DNA of 64,000 nt from Photobacterium indicum (GCF_003026215.1 NZ_PYOC01000016.1:1-64000); one strand, 5' to 3'. Shown: positions 1-9,931, counted from the stretch's first letter. Program-made: numbers and translations. The notes: generated by a model not told the origin, from the sequence alone.

Positions 1-119
1 TGTCTGGCGACCATAGCGCTGTGGCTCCACCTGATCCCATGCCGAACTCAGAAGTGAAACGCAGTTGCGCCGATGGTAGTGTGGGGTCTCCCCATGTGAG
101 AGTAGGGCATCGCCAGGCG
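1..119 (+). rRNA. rrf: 5S ribosomal RNA
   Basis: The sequence matches gammaproteobacterial 5S rRNA, with the conserved block CCGAACTCAGAAGTGAAACG at about 41-60 and the GATGGTAGTGTGGGGTCTCC block at about 73-92. The 5' end (TCTGGCG) pairs with the 3' end (CGCCAGG), closing helix I. The window may cut off one base at the 5' side. It is the last gene of an rRNA operon whose 16S and 23S genes lie outside the window, and a terminator follows directly. Confidence 0.95.
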
Positions 120-130
120 CCCAATTTAAG

Positions 131-158
131 AAGGCCATCCGAAAGGATGGCCTTTTTT
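131..158 (+). terminator. rRNA operon terminator
   Basis: A perfect 10-bp stem (AAGGCCATCC / GGATGGCCTT) with a GAAA tetraloop is followed by a T-run. It lies 11 bases after the 5S gene, as expected for the end of an rRNA operon. Confidence 0.9.
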
Positions 159-642
159 CGTATATACAGTGAAAATATCTATTGTTATTCCAACCTAGAA
201 AACTAGTGATCCAGCAGCCTTCTATCCCTTGAAATAGTCTTCTCGCCTTTTAGCTATCTGTTACTAAGCAGTACAAACTCTCCCTGCAATATCACCATAA
301 TCCTTAAACGCTTGATTGGCTAAAAACAGCATTGTCGCATTCTAGCTACCTACTCATATTCATAACGGCATCATGATTCTTCCTGTGATAATTGATTGTT
401 TCTAAAATACGGAGAACTAGAATGCCTTATATGCTTAGTTGCCTATGAACTATATAAAAGTAAGCTTAGTAGCGGGGGCTGAAAGCTGTCTGGTTGGTGA
501 GGAGGAGCTTATACCTATGACTAAGTCTTTATCTAATCTTATTCTTTGGTTGGTATCATCTGAAGAGGTAAGAATGGTAGCGTTGATATGAAATTATAGA
601 ATTGGTGATATTGGGAAGGGTAAGCCTGAGGGGGGTAATGAA
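159..642. other. Intergenic region with a weak small-ORF candidate
   Basis: No recognisable gene lies between the rRNA operon and the YjiH-type gene. The only signal is a 24-codon frame at 517-591 (+) starting MTKSLSN, with a GGAGGAG site at 501-507, followed by a hairpin at 643-668 whose T-run faces the + direction. This could be a short transcript, or chance. I see no tRNA and no transposon ends. Confidence 0.3.
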
Positions 643-668
643 GCCTGCAGTTAAAACTGCAGGCTTTT
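643..668. terminator. Hairpin terminator, convergent
   Basis: A 10-bp stem GCCTGCAGTT / AACTGCAGGC with a two-base centre is followed by TTTT on the + strand. It sits five bases beyond the stop codon of the minus-strand YjiH-type gene, so it probably ends that transcript, although the T-run is better on the + strand. Confidence 0.6.
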
Positions 669-673
669 GTATC

Positions 674-2038
674 TTAGAAGATGATATGTGCCATTAATGC
701 GATGACTGGTAGAGTTACTAGTGTGCGTAGAATGAAGATAACAAACAGTTCCCATGCTTTTACTGGTACTTTACTACCAATTAGCAGCGCACCAATTTCA
801 GACATGTAGATAAGTTGTGTTACCGACATTGCTGCAATAACAAAACGAGTCAGATCACTTTCGATGCCTGAAGCTAGAATCGAGGGTAAGAACATATCCG
901 CAAAACCGACAACGATTGTTTTAGAGGCTTCAGTGGCTTCAGGAATTTGAAGCAATTCTAGGAAAGGAATAAATGGCATTCCTAGGTAATCAAAAATTGG
1001 TGTATTTTCAGCAATTACTAACGCTACGGTACCTATTGCCATTACGACTGGCAGTACGCCGAAAACCATATCAACGGCATTTTTTAGGCCATCAAGTGCG
1101 ATTGCTCGAAAGCTTTTTACTTCGCGAGCTTTATTTAAGGCTTGCTCTATACCGTATGAAAATATGTTGTGTCCAGCTGGTACTGCTTCATTGTCTGTCG
1201 ATACTTTTGAACCATCAATGTAGGTATTCTTTTTATTCGATAGTGGTGGCAAACGTGGAACGATTATCGCGGCTACAAAACCAGCTAAACAAACTGTTAA
1301 GTAAAATGGGGCAAACATATGCTCCAAGTTAACTTGTGCGATAACCACTAAGCTAAAGGTAATAGAAACTGCGGAGAAAGTTGTACCAATGACAGCTGCT
1401 TCACGCTGAGTATATAAACCAGTCTCATATTGCTTACTTGTAAGAAGTACGCCAACACTGCCATCACCTAGCCATGATGCAATACAGTTAACTGATGAAC
1501 GACCTGGCAAGCCGAAGATTGGGCGCATTATTTTCGTAAATAAGGTACCGAAAAATTCAAGTAGACCAAAATTAAGTAATAACGGTAATAACATACCAGC
1601 AAAAATAAACACCGAAAATAATACTGGTAGTAAGTCATTGAGTACCAGCCCGCCAGTATCACCACTGTGAATCGCTTCAGGTCCTATATTAAGGAAAGTC
1701 ATTACTGCAAAAATAGCACCTAGTTGCTGCACTATAAACCATGCCATCGTTGGGTTCAGTAGACCATTTAGAAAGCTATTATTTAAAATAAATTTAGGTT
1801 TAACTACTTTTGTTATTAAGGACAAAACAGCAGTAAAGCTAATGATAAAGGTTACTATCGCCGTTAATTTATCATCAAATAGGGTTTGAATTGTTTTCGC
1901 TAAAATCGCGATCGGAATGGTAATAGTGCCCTGATAATCGACGGGTGCCATAAAAAGAAAGACACCTAATAGAGAGGGAAGAAGGAACATAAGCCAATTG
2001 GCCGTTGTAATTGGCTTTGCTTGTACCTGATCCTGCAT
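674..2038 (-). CDS. YjiH-family membrane protein (nucleoside-recognition Gate domain)
   Basis: This 454-residue, very hydrophobic protein has about ten predicted membrane segments, for example residues 15-33, 55-75, 150-172 and 415-450. It resembles the YjiH family, whose members carry the Gate (nucleoside-recognition) fold. The substrate of this family is not established, so no transport function is assigned. The segment PIFGLPGRSSVNCIASWLGD resembles the conserved intramembrane Gate motif. It is transcribed alone on the minus strand, with a hairpin terminator just after its stop. A perfect inverted repeat lies about 70 bases upstream of the start and could be an operator. Confidence 0.75.
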   Translation of the reverse strand: MQDQVQAKPITTANWLMFLLPSLLGVFLFMAPVDYQGTITIPIAILAKTIQTLFDDKLTAIVTFIISFTAVLSLITKVVKPKFILNNSFLNGLLNPTMAWFIVQQLGAIFAVMTFLNIGPEAIHSGDTGGLVLNDLLPVLFSVFIFAGMLLPLLLNFGLLEFFGTLFTKIMRPIFGLPGRSSVNCIASWLGDGSVGVLLTSKQYETGLYTQREAAVIGTTFSAVSITFSLVVIAQVNLEHMFAPFYLTVCLAGFVAAIIVPRLPPLSNKKNTYIDGSKVSTDNEAVPAGHNIFSYGIEQALNKAREVKSFRAIALDGLKNAVDMVFGVLPVVMAIGTVALVIAENTPIFDYLGMPFIPFLELLQIPEATEASKTIVVGFADMFLPSILASGIESDLTRFVIAAMSVTQLIYMSEIGALLIGSKVPVKAWELFVIFILRTLVTLPVIALMAHIIF

Positions 2039-2107
2039 GATTAACCTTTATCTTATAAATTCACTAGTGTGAATGACTGCTTTTTATCCTTGCGGAATAA
2101 CTATTCA

Positions 2108-2125
2108 CTGATTATCCATAATCAG
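2108..2125. promoter_or_regulatory. Perfect 8+8 inverted repeat upstream of the YjiH-type gene
   Basis: CTGATTAT-CC-ATAATCAG is a perfect inverted repeat with a two-base centre, 70-87 bases upstream of the start codon at 2038. A second inverted repeat (ATTCAC-TAGT-GTGAAT, 2059-2074) lies closer to the start. Either could bind a dimeric repressor. The regulator is unknown. Confidence 0.4.
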
Positions 2126-2306
2126 GAGGGAGAAGGTTACATTTTTTACGGCTATTTGGGAATACTGTAAGTGCAGAATTGTCTATTTATGCACTATTTG
2201 TGAGGTTTTTATTCTTTGTATGAGAGCTGTAAAGGTAAAATCAATAAGTTATAAAAAAGCATATGGCTTTTAATTATTGGCTATCGAGTTCTATTTTTTC
2301 CTGATA

Positions 2307-2334
2307 ATAAAAAAGGAGGCTAACTAGCCTCCCT
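2307..2334 (-). terminator. Terminator of gor
   Basis: An 8-bp stem GGAGGCTA / TAGCCTCC is followed on the minus strand by TTTTTT. It lies about 20 bases beyond the gor stop codon. Confidence 0.85.
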
Positions 2335-2355
2335 TTATATTTTACCTATTACGAC

Positions 2356-3711
2356 TTAGCGCATAGTAACAAATTCTTCAGAGCCCGTAGGGTGAATGGC
2401 TACAACGCTATCGAAATCTGCTTTGGTCGCACCCATCTTGATTGCAACACCGAAGCCTTGAATCATCTCATCAACTGTAAAGCCAATACCGTGTAAGCCA
2501 ACCACTGTTTCTTCAGGGCCAGCACAAACTAACTTCATTTTACAAGGCTGACGATGAGATGTAACTGCAGTGTACATAGCCGTAAAACCAGACGTATACA
2601 CTTTAACGTTATCTTCGCCATACTGTGCAATAGCTTCCGGTTCCGTTAAACCAATTGTACCGATCGGTGGGTGGCTAAATACAACAGTAGGGATTAGTTT
2701 GTAATCCATCTTGGCTTCAGTTTTACCATTAAATAGGCGTTCAGATAACTGACGTCCTGCTTTAACAGCTACAGGAGTCAGTTCAACACCACCTTCCATA
2801 ATGTCGCCAACACAATAAATACCAGCAACATTTGTTTGTTGGTATTCATCAACCTTGATATAACCACGTGAATTAGTTTCAACGCCCGTTGATGCTAGGT
2901 TTATTTTATCTGTCGTTGGATTACGACCAATAGCCCAGATCAGTAGGTCGGTATTGTGCGACTCACCATTTTCGAAGTGTAATGTTGTTGAACCATCAGC
3001 TTCTTTGATGATTTCTTTAGGAATTGAATGCGTATGAAGGGTTGGACCTTCTGCATTCATGACTTCCACTAATGTTTCAACGATCAATGGATCAAAGCTA
3101 CGCAGTGGTGATTCTTTACGAACGAACAGGTGAGTATCTGTACCTAATGCACTTAAAACACCTGCAATTTCAACAGCAATATAACCTGCACCAATGACAG
3201 CTGTACGCTTAGGCTGTTCGTTCAAGTCAAAGAAGCCATTTGAGTCGATGCCATGTTCAGCACCAGGAATATTCGGGATTGTTGGCTCGCCACCTACAGC
3301 AATTAGGATGTGATCTGCTGTTAAATGCTCGCCATTTACTTCAATTGTTGTTTCATTAACAAACTTAGCGAAGCCATTAATTACTTCGATTTTGTTGTTA
3401 CCAAGCACATTGTCATATGCTTGATGAATACGACCGATATATGCCTCACGGTTTTTGACGAGAGTGCTCCAATTGAAGCTTTTCACATCAACATCAAAGC
3501 CATAGTCTTTTGAATAAAGATGGATAGCTTCAGCAATTTGAGCGCCATGCCACATTACTTTTTTCGGTACACAACCAACGTTTACACAGGTGCCACCCAG
3601 TGCTTTTGCTTCAATTAGAGCAACTTTTGCGCCATGCATTGCAGCACGGTTAGCGGATGCAATACCGCCACTTCCGCCACCAATACAAATGTAATCAAAA
3701 TGCTTCGCCAT
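2356..3711 (-). CDS. gor: Glutathione-disulfide reductase
   Basis: This cytosolic flavoenzyme reduces oxidised glutathione with NADPH. The 451-residue length is normal for the family. Visible features are the N-terminal FAD-binding GGGSGG at residues 11-16, the redox-active disulfide C42-VNVG-C47, a second nucleotide-binding motif GAGYIAVEIAG in the middle, and the C-terminal HPTGSEE with the catalytic His440 and Glu445 pair. It is a single-gene unit with its own terminator. In Escherichia coli gor, rlmJ and prlC are also neighbours, so the local order is conserved. Confidence 0.95.
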   Translation of the reverse strand: MAKHFDYICIGGGSGGIASANRAAMHGAKVALIEAKALGGTCVNVGCVPKKVMWHGAQIAEAIHLYSKDYGFDVDVKSFNWSTLVKNREAYIGRIHQAYDNVLGNNKIEVINGFAKFVNETTIEVNGEHLTADHILIAVGGEPTIPNIPGAEHGIDSNGFFDLNEQPKRTAVIGAGYIAVEIAGVLSALGTDTHLFVRKESPLRSFDPLIVETLVEVMNAEGPTLHTHSIPKEIIKEADGSTTLHFENGESHNTDLLIWAIGRNPTTDKINLASTGVETNSRGYIKVDEYQQTNVAGIYCVGDIMEGGVELTPVAVKAGRQLSERLFNGKTEAKMDYKLIPTVVFSHPPIGTIGLTEPEAIAQYGEDNVKVYTSGFTAMYTAVTSHRQPCKMKLVCAGPEETVVGLHGIGFTVDEMIQGFGVAIKMGATKADFDSVVAIHPTGSEEFVTMR

Positions 3712-3830
3712 GACTTTCTCCGCTTAATTTTATGATTTATGAGCTGAACCTAGTGTAATCAAGAAATAGAAGAGTTACGAGAGGTGTGAATCGAGAAATC
3801 TGATTCAGCTTAGATCATTAATCGAAGATA

Positions 3831-3857
3831 GAAAGAAGGCGATTGAAATATCGCCTT
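3831..3857 (-). terminator. Terminator of rlmJ
   Basis: An 8-bp stem AAGGCGAT / ATCGCCTT with a 6-base loop is followed on the minus strand by CTTTCT. It is located 28 bases beyond the rlmJ stop. Confidence 0.65.
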
Positions 3858-3884
3858 ACTGAAGGGGTATAATCGTATTAACTC

Positions 3885-4724
3885 TTATTCAGGTACTACC
3901 CATGTAATTGAATGGTGACCATGATTAGGTGCAATAGCTTGTTGTAACCAAGGAAGAATAGTCTGCATTTGACTCTCTAATTTCCATGGTGGGTTGATTA
4001 CAATCATGCCTGAAGCCGTCATACCACGCTCGGTCGTATCTGGCTCAACGCCTAATTCAATTTGTAAGATATTACGGATACCACACTTCTCAAGACCTTT
4101 AAGCATTTTATCGATGTTTTCGCGGTAAACCACAGGGTACCAAATTGCATAGGTCCCCGTTGCCCAGCGCTTATGGCTATCAGCTATCGCGTTTACGACA
4201 TCCATATATTCATGCTTAAGCTCATAAGGTGGGTCGATCAGTACCACACCACGTCGCTCTTTAGGGGGTAAACTACCTTTTAATCGTAAGAATGCATCTT
4301 CTTTATACATACGTACTTGGCGATCGCCTCGAAACTCTTGCAATAATAAAGGAAAATCGGCTGGGTGAAGTTCAGTTAGCACCATACGGTCTTGTTCACG
4401 TATCTGAGCGCGAGCAACACTCGGTGAACCTGGGTAATACCGCAGTTCTTCTGTTTCATTCAGCGCTTTTATTGCTTCGATATAAGAGGTGATTTCAGCT
4501 GGAATATCATCACGAGACCAAAGGCGTGCAATACCTTGTTTGAATTCCCCCGTTTTTTCACTTCGCTCATCTTGCAGATCATAACGACCCACACCAGAGT
4601 GCGTATCGTGGTAGACGAAAGGCTTATCTTTTTGCTTGAGTGCATCTAGGATCAAACTTTGGACTATATGTTTAACCACATCGGCGTGGTTGCCAGCGTG
4701 GAAGCTGTGGCGATAACTCAGCAT
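3885..4724 (-). CDS. rlmJ: 23S rRNA (adenine(2030)-N6)-methyltransferase
   Basis: RlmJ (formerly YhiR) methylates A2030 of 23S rRNA using S-adenosylmethionine. The 279-residue protein begins MLSYRHSFHAGNHADVVKH, the characteristic family N-terminus, and contains the catalytic IDPPYE motif (the N6-adenine methylase DPPY signature) at about residues 163-168. It is encoded divergently from prlC, as part of the conserved gor/rlmJ/prlC neighbourhood. Confidence 0.93.
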   Translation of the reverse strand: MLSYRHSFHAGNHADVVKHIVQSLILDALKQKDKPFVYHDTHSGVGRYDLQDERSEKTGEFKQGIARLWSRDDIPAEITSYIEAIKALNETEELRYYPGSPSVARAQIREQDRMVLTELHPADFPLLLQEFRGDRQVRMYKEDAFLRLKGSLPPKERRGVVLIDPPYELKHEYMDVVNAIADSHKRWATGTYAIWYPVVYRENIDKMLKGLEKCGIRNILQIELGVEPDTTERGMTASGMIVINPPWKLESQMQTILPWLQQAIAPNHGHHSITWVVPE

Positions 4725-4980
4725 GAATTGGTCTCTGTGCGTATTTTAAAGTATTTATGTGTGGCTATTATGGCGGATTAGCCATGAATATCCAGATGAG
4801 CGGTGAACTTTAGTTGTTCACTATGAATGCCGTCTATAAAAGCTTGTGGGTAACATTCAGTTTTGTTTTATTTAATCGATAGATATTACAAGCAGTTCGA
4901 CCATAATGAGTAAATAAGGGATTGAATTAACACGCCCGCACACACATCTAAACAATAATAAAAGAATTAAGGATACGCGC

Positions 4981-7023
4981 ATGTCTAACCCATTATTATC
5001 CATGACGGCTTTACCGCCATTTTCTCTGATAAAGCCAGAGCATATAAAGCCTGCTGTTGAACAGGCTATTGCCGATTGCCGTGCGAAAGTAGAAGAAGTT
5101 CTCACCAATAGCGACTTGGCAAGTTGGGAAACGATTTGTGTCCCACTTGCAGAGACGGATGATCGACTTAGCCGTATTTGGTCTCCTGTCGGGCACCTGA
5201 ATGGTGTTAAAAATAGCGCTGAATTACGTGAAGCGTATGAAAGCTGCTTACCTATTTTATCGGATTACGGTACGTGGGTGGGTCAGCACAAAGGTTTATA
5301 TGAAGCATATAAGGCCATTAAAGCGAGTGATGAGTTTGCTACGTTGTCTCAAGCACAGCAGAAAACAATAACCGATGCGCTCAAAGATTTCGAACTGTCT
5401 GGCATTGGTTTACCTGCAAAAGAGCAACATCGTTATGGTGAAATTAGTAAGCGACTTTCAGAATTAGCATCAACGTTTAGTAATAACGTGTTAGATGCAA
5501 CGATGGGATGGAGCAAACTGATTACCGATGAGTCGGCATTGGAAGGCTTGCCTGAATCCGCAATACAAGCAGCAAAAGCGAATGCAGAAGCCAAGGATAA
5601 AGAAGGCTACTTATTTACGCTTGAAATTCCCTCTTATTTACCAGTAATGACTTATTGTGCCAACCGTGAATTACGTCAGGAAATGTATCAAGCATTTGTT
5701 ACTCGTGCTTCAGATCGTGGTCCAAATGCTGGTGAGTGGGATAACAGCGAAATCATTGCTGAAAAGTTAAAGCTGAGCCATGAAATTGCACGTCTATTAG
5801 GTTTTAACACTTACAGTGAAAAATCACTTGCGACGAAAATGGCGGAATCTCCAGAGCAAGTATTGGGTTTTCTTAATAATCTTGCTGTACGCGCAAAACC
5901 TCAAGCTGAACGTGAAGTGGCAGAGCTACGTGACTATGCGAAAACTGAATTTGGTGCAGAAGATCTAGAACCGTGGGATTTTTCTTTTTATTCCGAGAAA
6001 TTGAAACAACACCGTTATAGCATTTCAGATGAACAGCTTCGCCCGTATTTCCCTGAGGAAAAAGCCGTCGCAGGTTTGTTTGAAGTACTTAAGCGTGTCT
6101 TTGGGATGGATGTGAAGCAGCGCGAGGGTGTCGAGGTATGGGATGACACTGTTACCTTCTACGATATTTTTGATGCAACTGGCGAGCTTCGTGGCAGTTT
6201 TTATCTTGATTTGTATGCCCGTGAACACAAGCGTGGCGGTGCATGGATGGATGAGTGTGCCGTACGTCGCATATGTGCCGATGGTGGCTTACAAACCCCT
6301 GTCGCATACCTAACGTGTAACTTTAATAAACCCATTGGCGATAAGCCTGCATTGTTTACTCATGATGAATTGGTCACTTTATTCCATGAAACTGGCCATG
6401 GTATTCACCACATGTTGACGCAGGTTGATGCGCCATCTGTTTCTGGTATCAATGGTGTGCCGTGGGATGCAGTTGAATTACCGAGTCAGTTCCTCGAGAA
6501 CTGGTGCTGGGAAGAAGAAGCGTTGGCATTTATTTCTGGTCACTTTGAAACGGGTGAGCCTTTACCGAAAGAAATGCTAGATAAAATGTTGGCGGCAAAA
6601 AACTTTCAATCCGCGATGGGTATTTTGCGTCAGCTGGAATTTGGTCTGTTCGATTTCAGCTTATACACCAACTATGATCCAGAAGTGGGTGCCCAGGTAT
6701 TAGAAACATTATTTGATGTGAAATCACGAGTATCGGTCGTACCTAGCCCTGAATGGGGACGTTTCCCGCATAGCTTTAGCCATATTTTTGCCGGTGGTTA
6801 CAGTGCTGGTTATTACAGTTACCTATGGGCAGAGCTATTATCTGCTGATGCATTTTCTCGTTTTGAGGAAGAGGGTATTTTTAACCAAGCAACAGGTGCT
6901 GACTTCCTACATTGCATTTTAGAGCGTGGCGGTAGTGAAGAGCCTATGGACCTTTTTAAACGTTTCCGCGGGCGTGAGCCTCAATTGGATGCGATGCTAC
7001 GTCACTGTGGTATTACAGGCTAA
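4981..7023 (+). CDS. prlC: Oligopeptidase A (M3 metallopeptidase)
   Basis: PrlC is a cytosolic zinc oligopeptidase that degrades signal peptides and other short peptides. The 680-residue length is usual. The zinc-binding HETGHGIHH motif lies near residue 465, and the downstream glutamate ligand is probably in the ENWCWEEEAL segment. The start at 4981 gives MSNPLLSMTALPPF, which matches the family. An AAGGA Shine-Dalgarno sequence lies about 10 bases upstream. It is divergent from rlmJ and ends at a strong terminator shared with gppA. Confidence 0.95.
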   Translation: MSNPLLSMTALPPFSLIKPEHIKPAVEQAIADCRAKVEEVLTNSDLASWETICVPLAETDDRLSRIWSPVGHLNGVKNSAELREAYESCLPILSDYGTWVGQHKGLYEAYKAIKASDEFATLSQAQQKTITDALKDFELSGIGLPAKEQHRYGEISKRLSELASTFSNNVLDATMGWSKLITDESALEGLPESAIQAAKANAEAKDKEGYLFTLEIPSYLPVMTYCANRELRQEMYQAFVTRASDRGPNAGEWDNSEIIAEKLKLSHEIARLLGFNTYSEKSLATKMAESPEQVLGFLNNLAVRAKPQAEREVAELRDYAKTEFGAEDLEPWDFSFYSEKLKQHRYSISDEQLRPYFPEEKAVAGLFEVLKRVFGMDVKQREGVEVWDDTVTFYDIFDATGELRGSFYLDLYAREHKRGGAWMDECAVRRICADGGLQTPVAYLTCNFNKPIGDKPALFTHDELVTLFHETGHGIHHMLTQVDAPSVSGINGVPWDAVELPSQFLENWCWEEEALAFISGHFETGEPLPKEMLDKMLAAKNFQSAMGILRQLEFGLFDFSLYTNYDPEVGAQVLETLFDVKSRVSVVPSPEWGRFPHSFSHIFAGGYSAGYYSYLWAELLSADAFSRFEEEGIFNQATGADFLHCILERGGSEEPMDLFKRFRGREPQLDAMLRHCGITG

Positions 7024-7054
7024 GTTGTATTATTAATACGTGAAGTTAAGATGT

Positions 7055-7086
7055 AATAAAAAAGGCTCCCGAGGGAGCCTTTTTTA
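7055..7086. terminator. Bidirectional terminator between prlC and gppA
   Basis: The stem AAAAAGGCTCC / GGAGCCTTTTT has A- and T-runs on both sides, so it can stop both converging transcripts. Confidence 0.9.
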
Positions 7087-7111
7087 ATCGAACAGGTTGT
7101 GAATATTAGCG

Positions 7112-8611
7112 TTATTCGCTTTCTTCAAGAACCAAAGGCCAACCCATGTCAGTTTGACGGGTGGCTTCTTGCTGTAACTCAGCGCAGCTTAACGGGTTAG
7201 CTAATAGCCAAGCCGCTGGCAATGTCAGAACCAGTTTGTTCTCAGCGACCGATAAACTAAATGGCGGCTGCTGGTTGTGATCACGACGATGACAGAGAAT
7301 GACGGCTAAACGTAACAGACGTAAAATACGGGCAGCACTTTGAGCTGACAGTGCATGCTGTTCCGGTAGACTCGTTAACTGCTCGCGGAAGCGACGCAGT
7401 AATTCTGCTATCAAATATTTTTGTGCGCGAGTAAAGCCTGGTAAATCAATGTGATTGATCAGGTAAGCGGCATGTTCACCGCTTTTCTTGAACTCAATAC
7501 TGGTACCGATTTCATGTAAACATACGCTTGCATGAAGCAGATATTGTGCCTGAGGTTCTAATTGCCATTCTTCATCGCAACGAGATAGTAACGCCATCGC
7601 AGTATTAGTCACCGCACTTGCGTGACTGGTATCGAGCTGAAAACGCTCTTGAACGCTGGTAAGTGTACGTTCACGTACATCATGGTGACGCATTTTGCTC
7701 ATCATTTCATACACCATACCTTCACGTAGGGCGCCGCCAGCCAGAGTCATTGATTCTATGTTCAATGATTCAAACACAGCGATTAAAATGGATAAGCCGC
7801 TCGGAAAGACCAGCGCGCGTTCCAGAGTCAGACCTTCAATATCTAAGTCTTCTAAGCGTTCATACTGCATTGCTTGGCGCTGCATGCGCTTTAGCTTCGG
7901 AAGGGTGATGATTTCATCCATTCCTTGGGCCAGCATGATTTCCTGCAGGGCTTGTACGGTACCACTGGCACCCACACAAGTTTCCCAGCCTAGCTGGGTA
8001 TACTGCTCAACGATTGGCTCAATCGCATTTTTTGCAGCATTAATGGCAGCGTCAAAATTTTCAGCCGTTAAGTAGCGATCTTTGAAGTAGCGCTCTAACC
8101 AAGTCACACAGCCAATTTTCAGGCTGGTTAATGCGCTGGCATCAAAGCCCTCGCCAATAATGACTTCGGTACTCGCACCACCAATATCGACTACTAAACG
8201 CTTGTCACTGCCACCAGAGGTGTGGGCTACACCTTGATAGATAATCCGGGCTTCTTCTTCTCCGGGAATCACATCGACCTTGCTACCAAGGATATCTTTT
8301 GCTTTGGAAAGAAATATATCAGCATTGACTGCAGTACGAAGTGCCGCAGTACCAACAATGCGAACACGCTCAGCAGGTATATCCTGTAAACGTTCTGCAA
8401 ATAGACTGAGACAGTCCCATCCGCGTTGCATTGCTTCTTCGCTCAATTCGTTTTGGCTATTCAGCCCTGCCGCTAAACGCACTTTACGTTTAATTTTAGC
8501 CAGAGTTTGCACACTGCCAGCGACTTCACGAACAATCCACATATGAAAGCTATTAGAGCCTAAATCAATTGCGGCATATAGCGGTGATATTGAATTCCTT
8601 TCCATAGGCAT
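7112..8611 (-). CDS. gppA: Guanosine-5'-triphosphate,3'-diphosphate pyrophosphatase / exopolyphosphatase family
   Basis: GppA converts pppGpp to ppGpp in the stringent response and belongs to the Ppx/GppA phosphatase family. This 499-residue protein has the two ASKHA phosphate-binding loops, YAAIDLGSNSFHMWIV near residues 12-27 and VVDIGGASTEVIIG near 140-153, and a C-terminal HD-like helical domain. I call it gppA rather than ppx because it follows rhlB by six bases, the order known in enterobacteria, where ppx instead follows ppk. The start could also be the Met two codons further in. Confidence 0.88.
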   Translation of the reverse strand: MPMERNSISPLYAAIDLGSNSFHMWIVREVAGSVQTLAKIKRKVRLAAGLNSQNELSEEAMQRGWDCLSLFAERLQDIPAERVRIVGTAALRTAVNADIFLSKAKDILGSKVDVIPGEEEARIIYQGVAHTSGGSDKRLVVDIGGASTEVIIGEGFDASALTSLKIGCVTWLERYFKDRYLTAENFDAAINAAKNAIEPIVEQYTQLGWETCVGASGTVQALQEIMLAQGMDEIITLPKLKRMQRQAMQYERLEDLDIEGLTLERALVFPSGLSILIAVFESLNIESMTLAGGALREGMVYEMMSKMRHHDVRERTLTSVQERFQLDTSHASAVTNTAMALLSRCDEEWQLEPQAQYLLHASVCLHEIGTSIEFKKSGEHAAYLINHIDLPGFTRAQKYLIAELLRRFREQLTSLPEQHALSAQSAARILRLLRLAVILCHRRDHNQQPPFSLSVAENKLVLTLPAAWLLANPLSCAELQQEATRQTDMGWPLVLEESE

Positions 8612-8617
8612 ATGTTC

Positions 8618-9931
8618 TTATTGTTGCTTCTGTGATTGTGGATGACGTCGGTTATTATTACGAGGACGTGATTGTCCTTGCCCCTGGCGGTTTCCATTAG
8701 GACGACGGTTTCCACCTTGACGCGGCGTTCGCTGAAGGCGAAGCGGTGCTGGTAGCTCGTCTAACAATGCGTCAGAGTTATACTTTGATAATGGAATTGG
8801 GTGTTCAATGTAAGTTTCGATAGCAGGAAGGTTAATTGCGTATTCTTCACATGCAAAACTGATTGAACTACCGCTTTCGCCTGCACGACCAGTACGACCG
8901 ATACGGTGTACGTAATCTTCAGCATCATCAGGTAGATCGTAATTATAAACGTGTGTTACTTGTGGAATATGTAAACCACGAGCAGCCACATCGGTAGCCA
9001 CTAGAATATCGATATCACCTTGGGTGAACTGTTCTAGAATACGAACACGTTTTTTCTGCGGTACATCGCCATTCAATAGACCAACACGGTGGTTATCGGC
9101 AGCTAGGTGACCCCAGATGTCTTCACAACGGTGCTTTGTATTAGCAAAGATAATAGCGCGATCTGGCCACTCTTCTTCGATTAGAGTCTGTAGAAGACGC
9201 ATTTTTTCCTGATTAGAAGGATAGAAAAGCTCTTCTTGAATACGGTGTCCCGTTTTTTGATCCGGTTCAACAACCACACTTTCAGGGCTGTTCATGTGTT
9301 CGAATGCGAGCTCTTTCACACGGTAAGATAATGTTGCAGAGAACAACATGTTCAAACGTGCTTTAGGTGCTGGCATGCGACGGAACAAAAAGCGAATGTC
9401 TTTAATAAAACCTAAATCGAACATGCGATCGGCTTCATCAAGTACAACCACCTGAATAGAGGCTAAGTCGATAACACGCTGTTTGTAGAAGTCGATAATA
9501 CGACCACAAGTACCGATAAGGATATCAACGCCTTCAGCAAATACTTTCTGTTGCTTTTCATACGCTTCACCACCATATGCTAGACCAGCTTTTAGACCGG
9601 TACTTGCAAGTAGTGGCGCGGCATCATTGTAAATCTGGATAGCCAGTTCACGGGTTGGTGCCATGATAATAGCGCGAGGCTGGTTAGTTTTGCGCTCATC
9701 CGATGCTGGATTAAGTAGCAAATGATTAAAAGTCGCGGTCAAAAAAGCCAGGGTTTTCCCTGTACCTGTTTGAGCCTGACCTGCGATGTCTTGGCCGGTG
9801 AGCACAACCGGCAATGCTAAAGCTTGGATCGGGGTACAATTATGAAACCCTTGTGCGTCCAGTCCTTGTAAAACCGTAGGGTGTAAACCTAGGTCAGCAA
9901 ATTTCTGCTCTGTGATGTGAGTCGTCTTCAT
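8618..9931 (-). CDS. rhlB: ATP-dependent RNA helicase RhlB
   Basis: RhlB is the DEAD-box helicase of the RNA degradosome. It unwinds structured mRNA for RNase E and PNPase. The 437-residue protein shows the Q motif (FHNCTPIQALALP), motif I AQTGTGKT near residue 52, motif II DEAD near 166, motif III SAT and motif VI HRIGRTGRAG. The last 40 residues are rich in Arg, Gln, Asn and Gly, the usual basic RNA-binding tail. It is co-transcribed with gppA and divergent from trxA. Confidence 0.95.
   Translation of the reverse strand: MKTTHITEQKFADLGLHPTVLQGLDAQGFHNCTPIQALALPVVLTGQDIAGQAQTGTGKTLAFLTATFNHLLLNPASDERKTNQPRAIIMAPTRELAIQIYNDAAPLLASTGLKAGLAYGGEAYEKQQKVFAEGVDILIGTCGRIIDFYKQRVIDLASIQVVVLDEADRMFDLGFIKDIRFLFRRMPAPKARLNMLFSATLSYRVKELAFEHMNSPESVVVEPDQKTGHRIQEELFYPSNQEKMRLLQTLIEEEWPDRAIIFANTKHRCEDIWGHLAADNHRVGLLNGDVPQKKRVRILEQFTQGDIDILVATDVAARGLHIPQVTHVYNYDLPDDAEDYVHRIGRTGRAGESGSSISFACEEYAINLPAIETYIEHPIPLSKYNSDALLDELPAPLRLQRTPRQGGNRRPNGNRQGQGQSRPRNNNRRHPQSQKQQ

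Noticed and set aside
21..206. 61-codon frame over the 5S gene and its terminator
   Set aside because: It overlaps a structural RNA and an intrinsic terminator.
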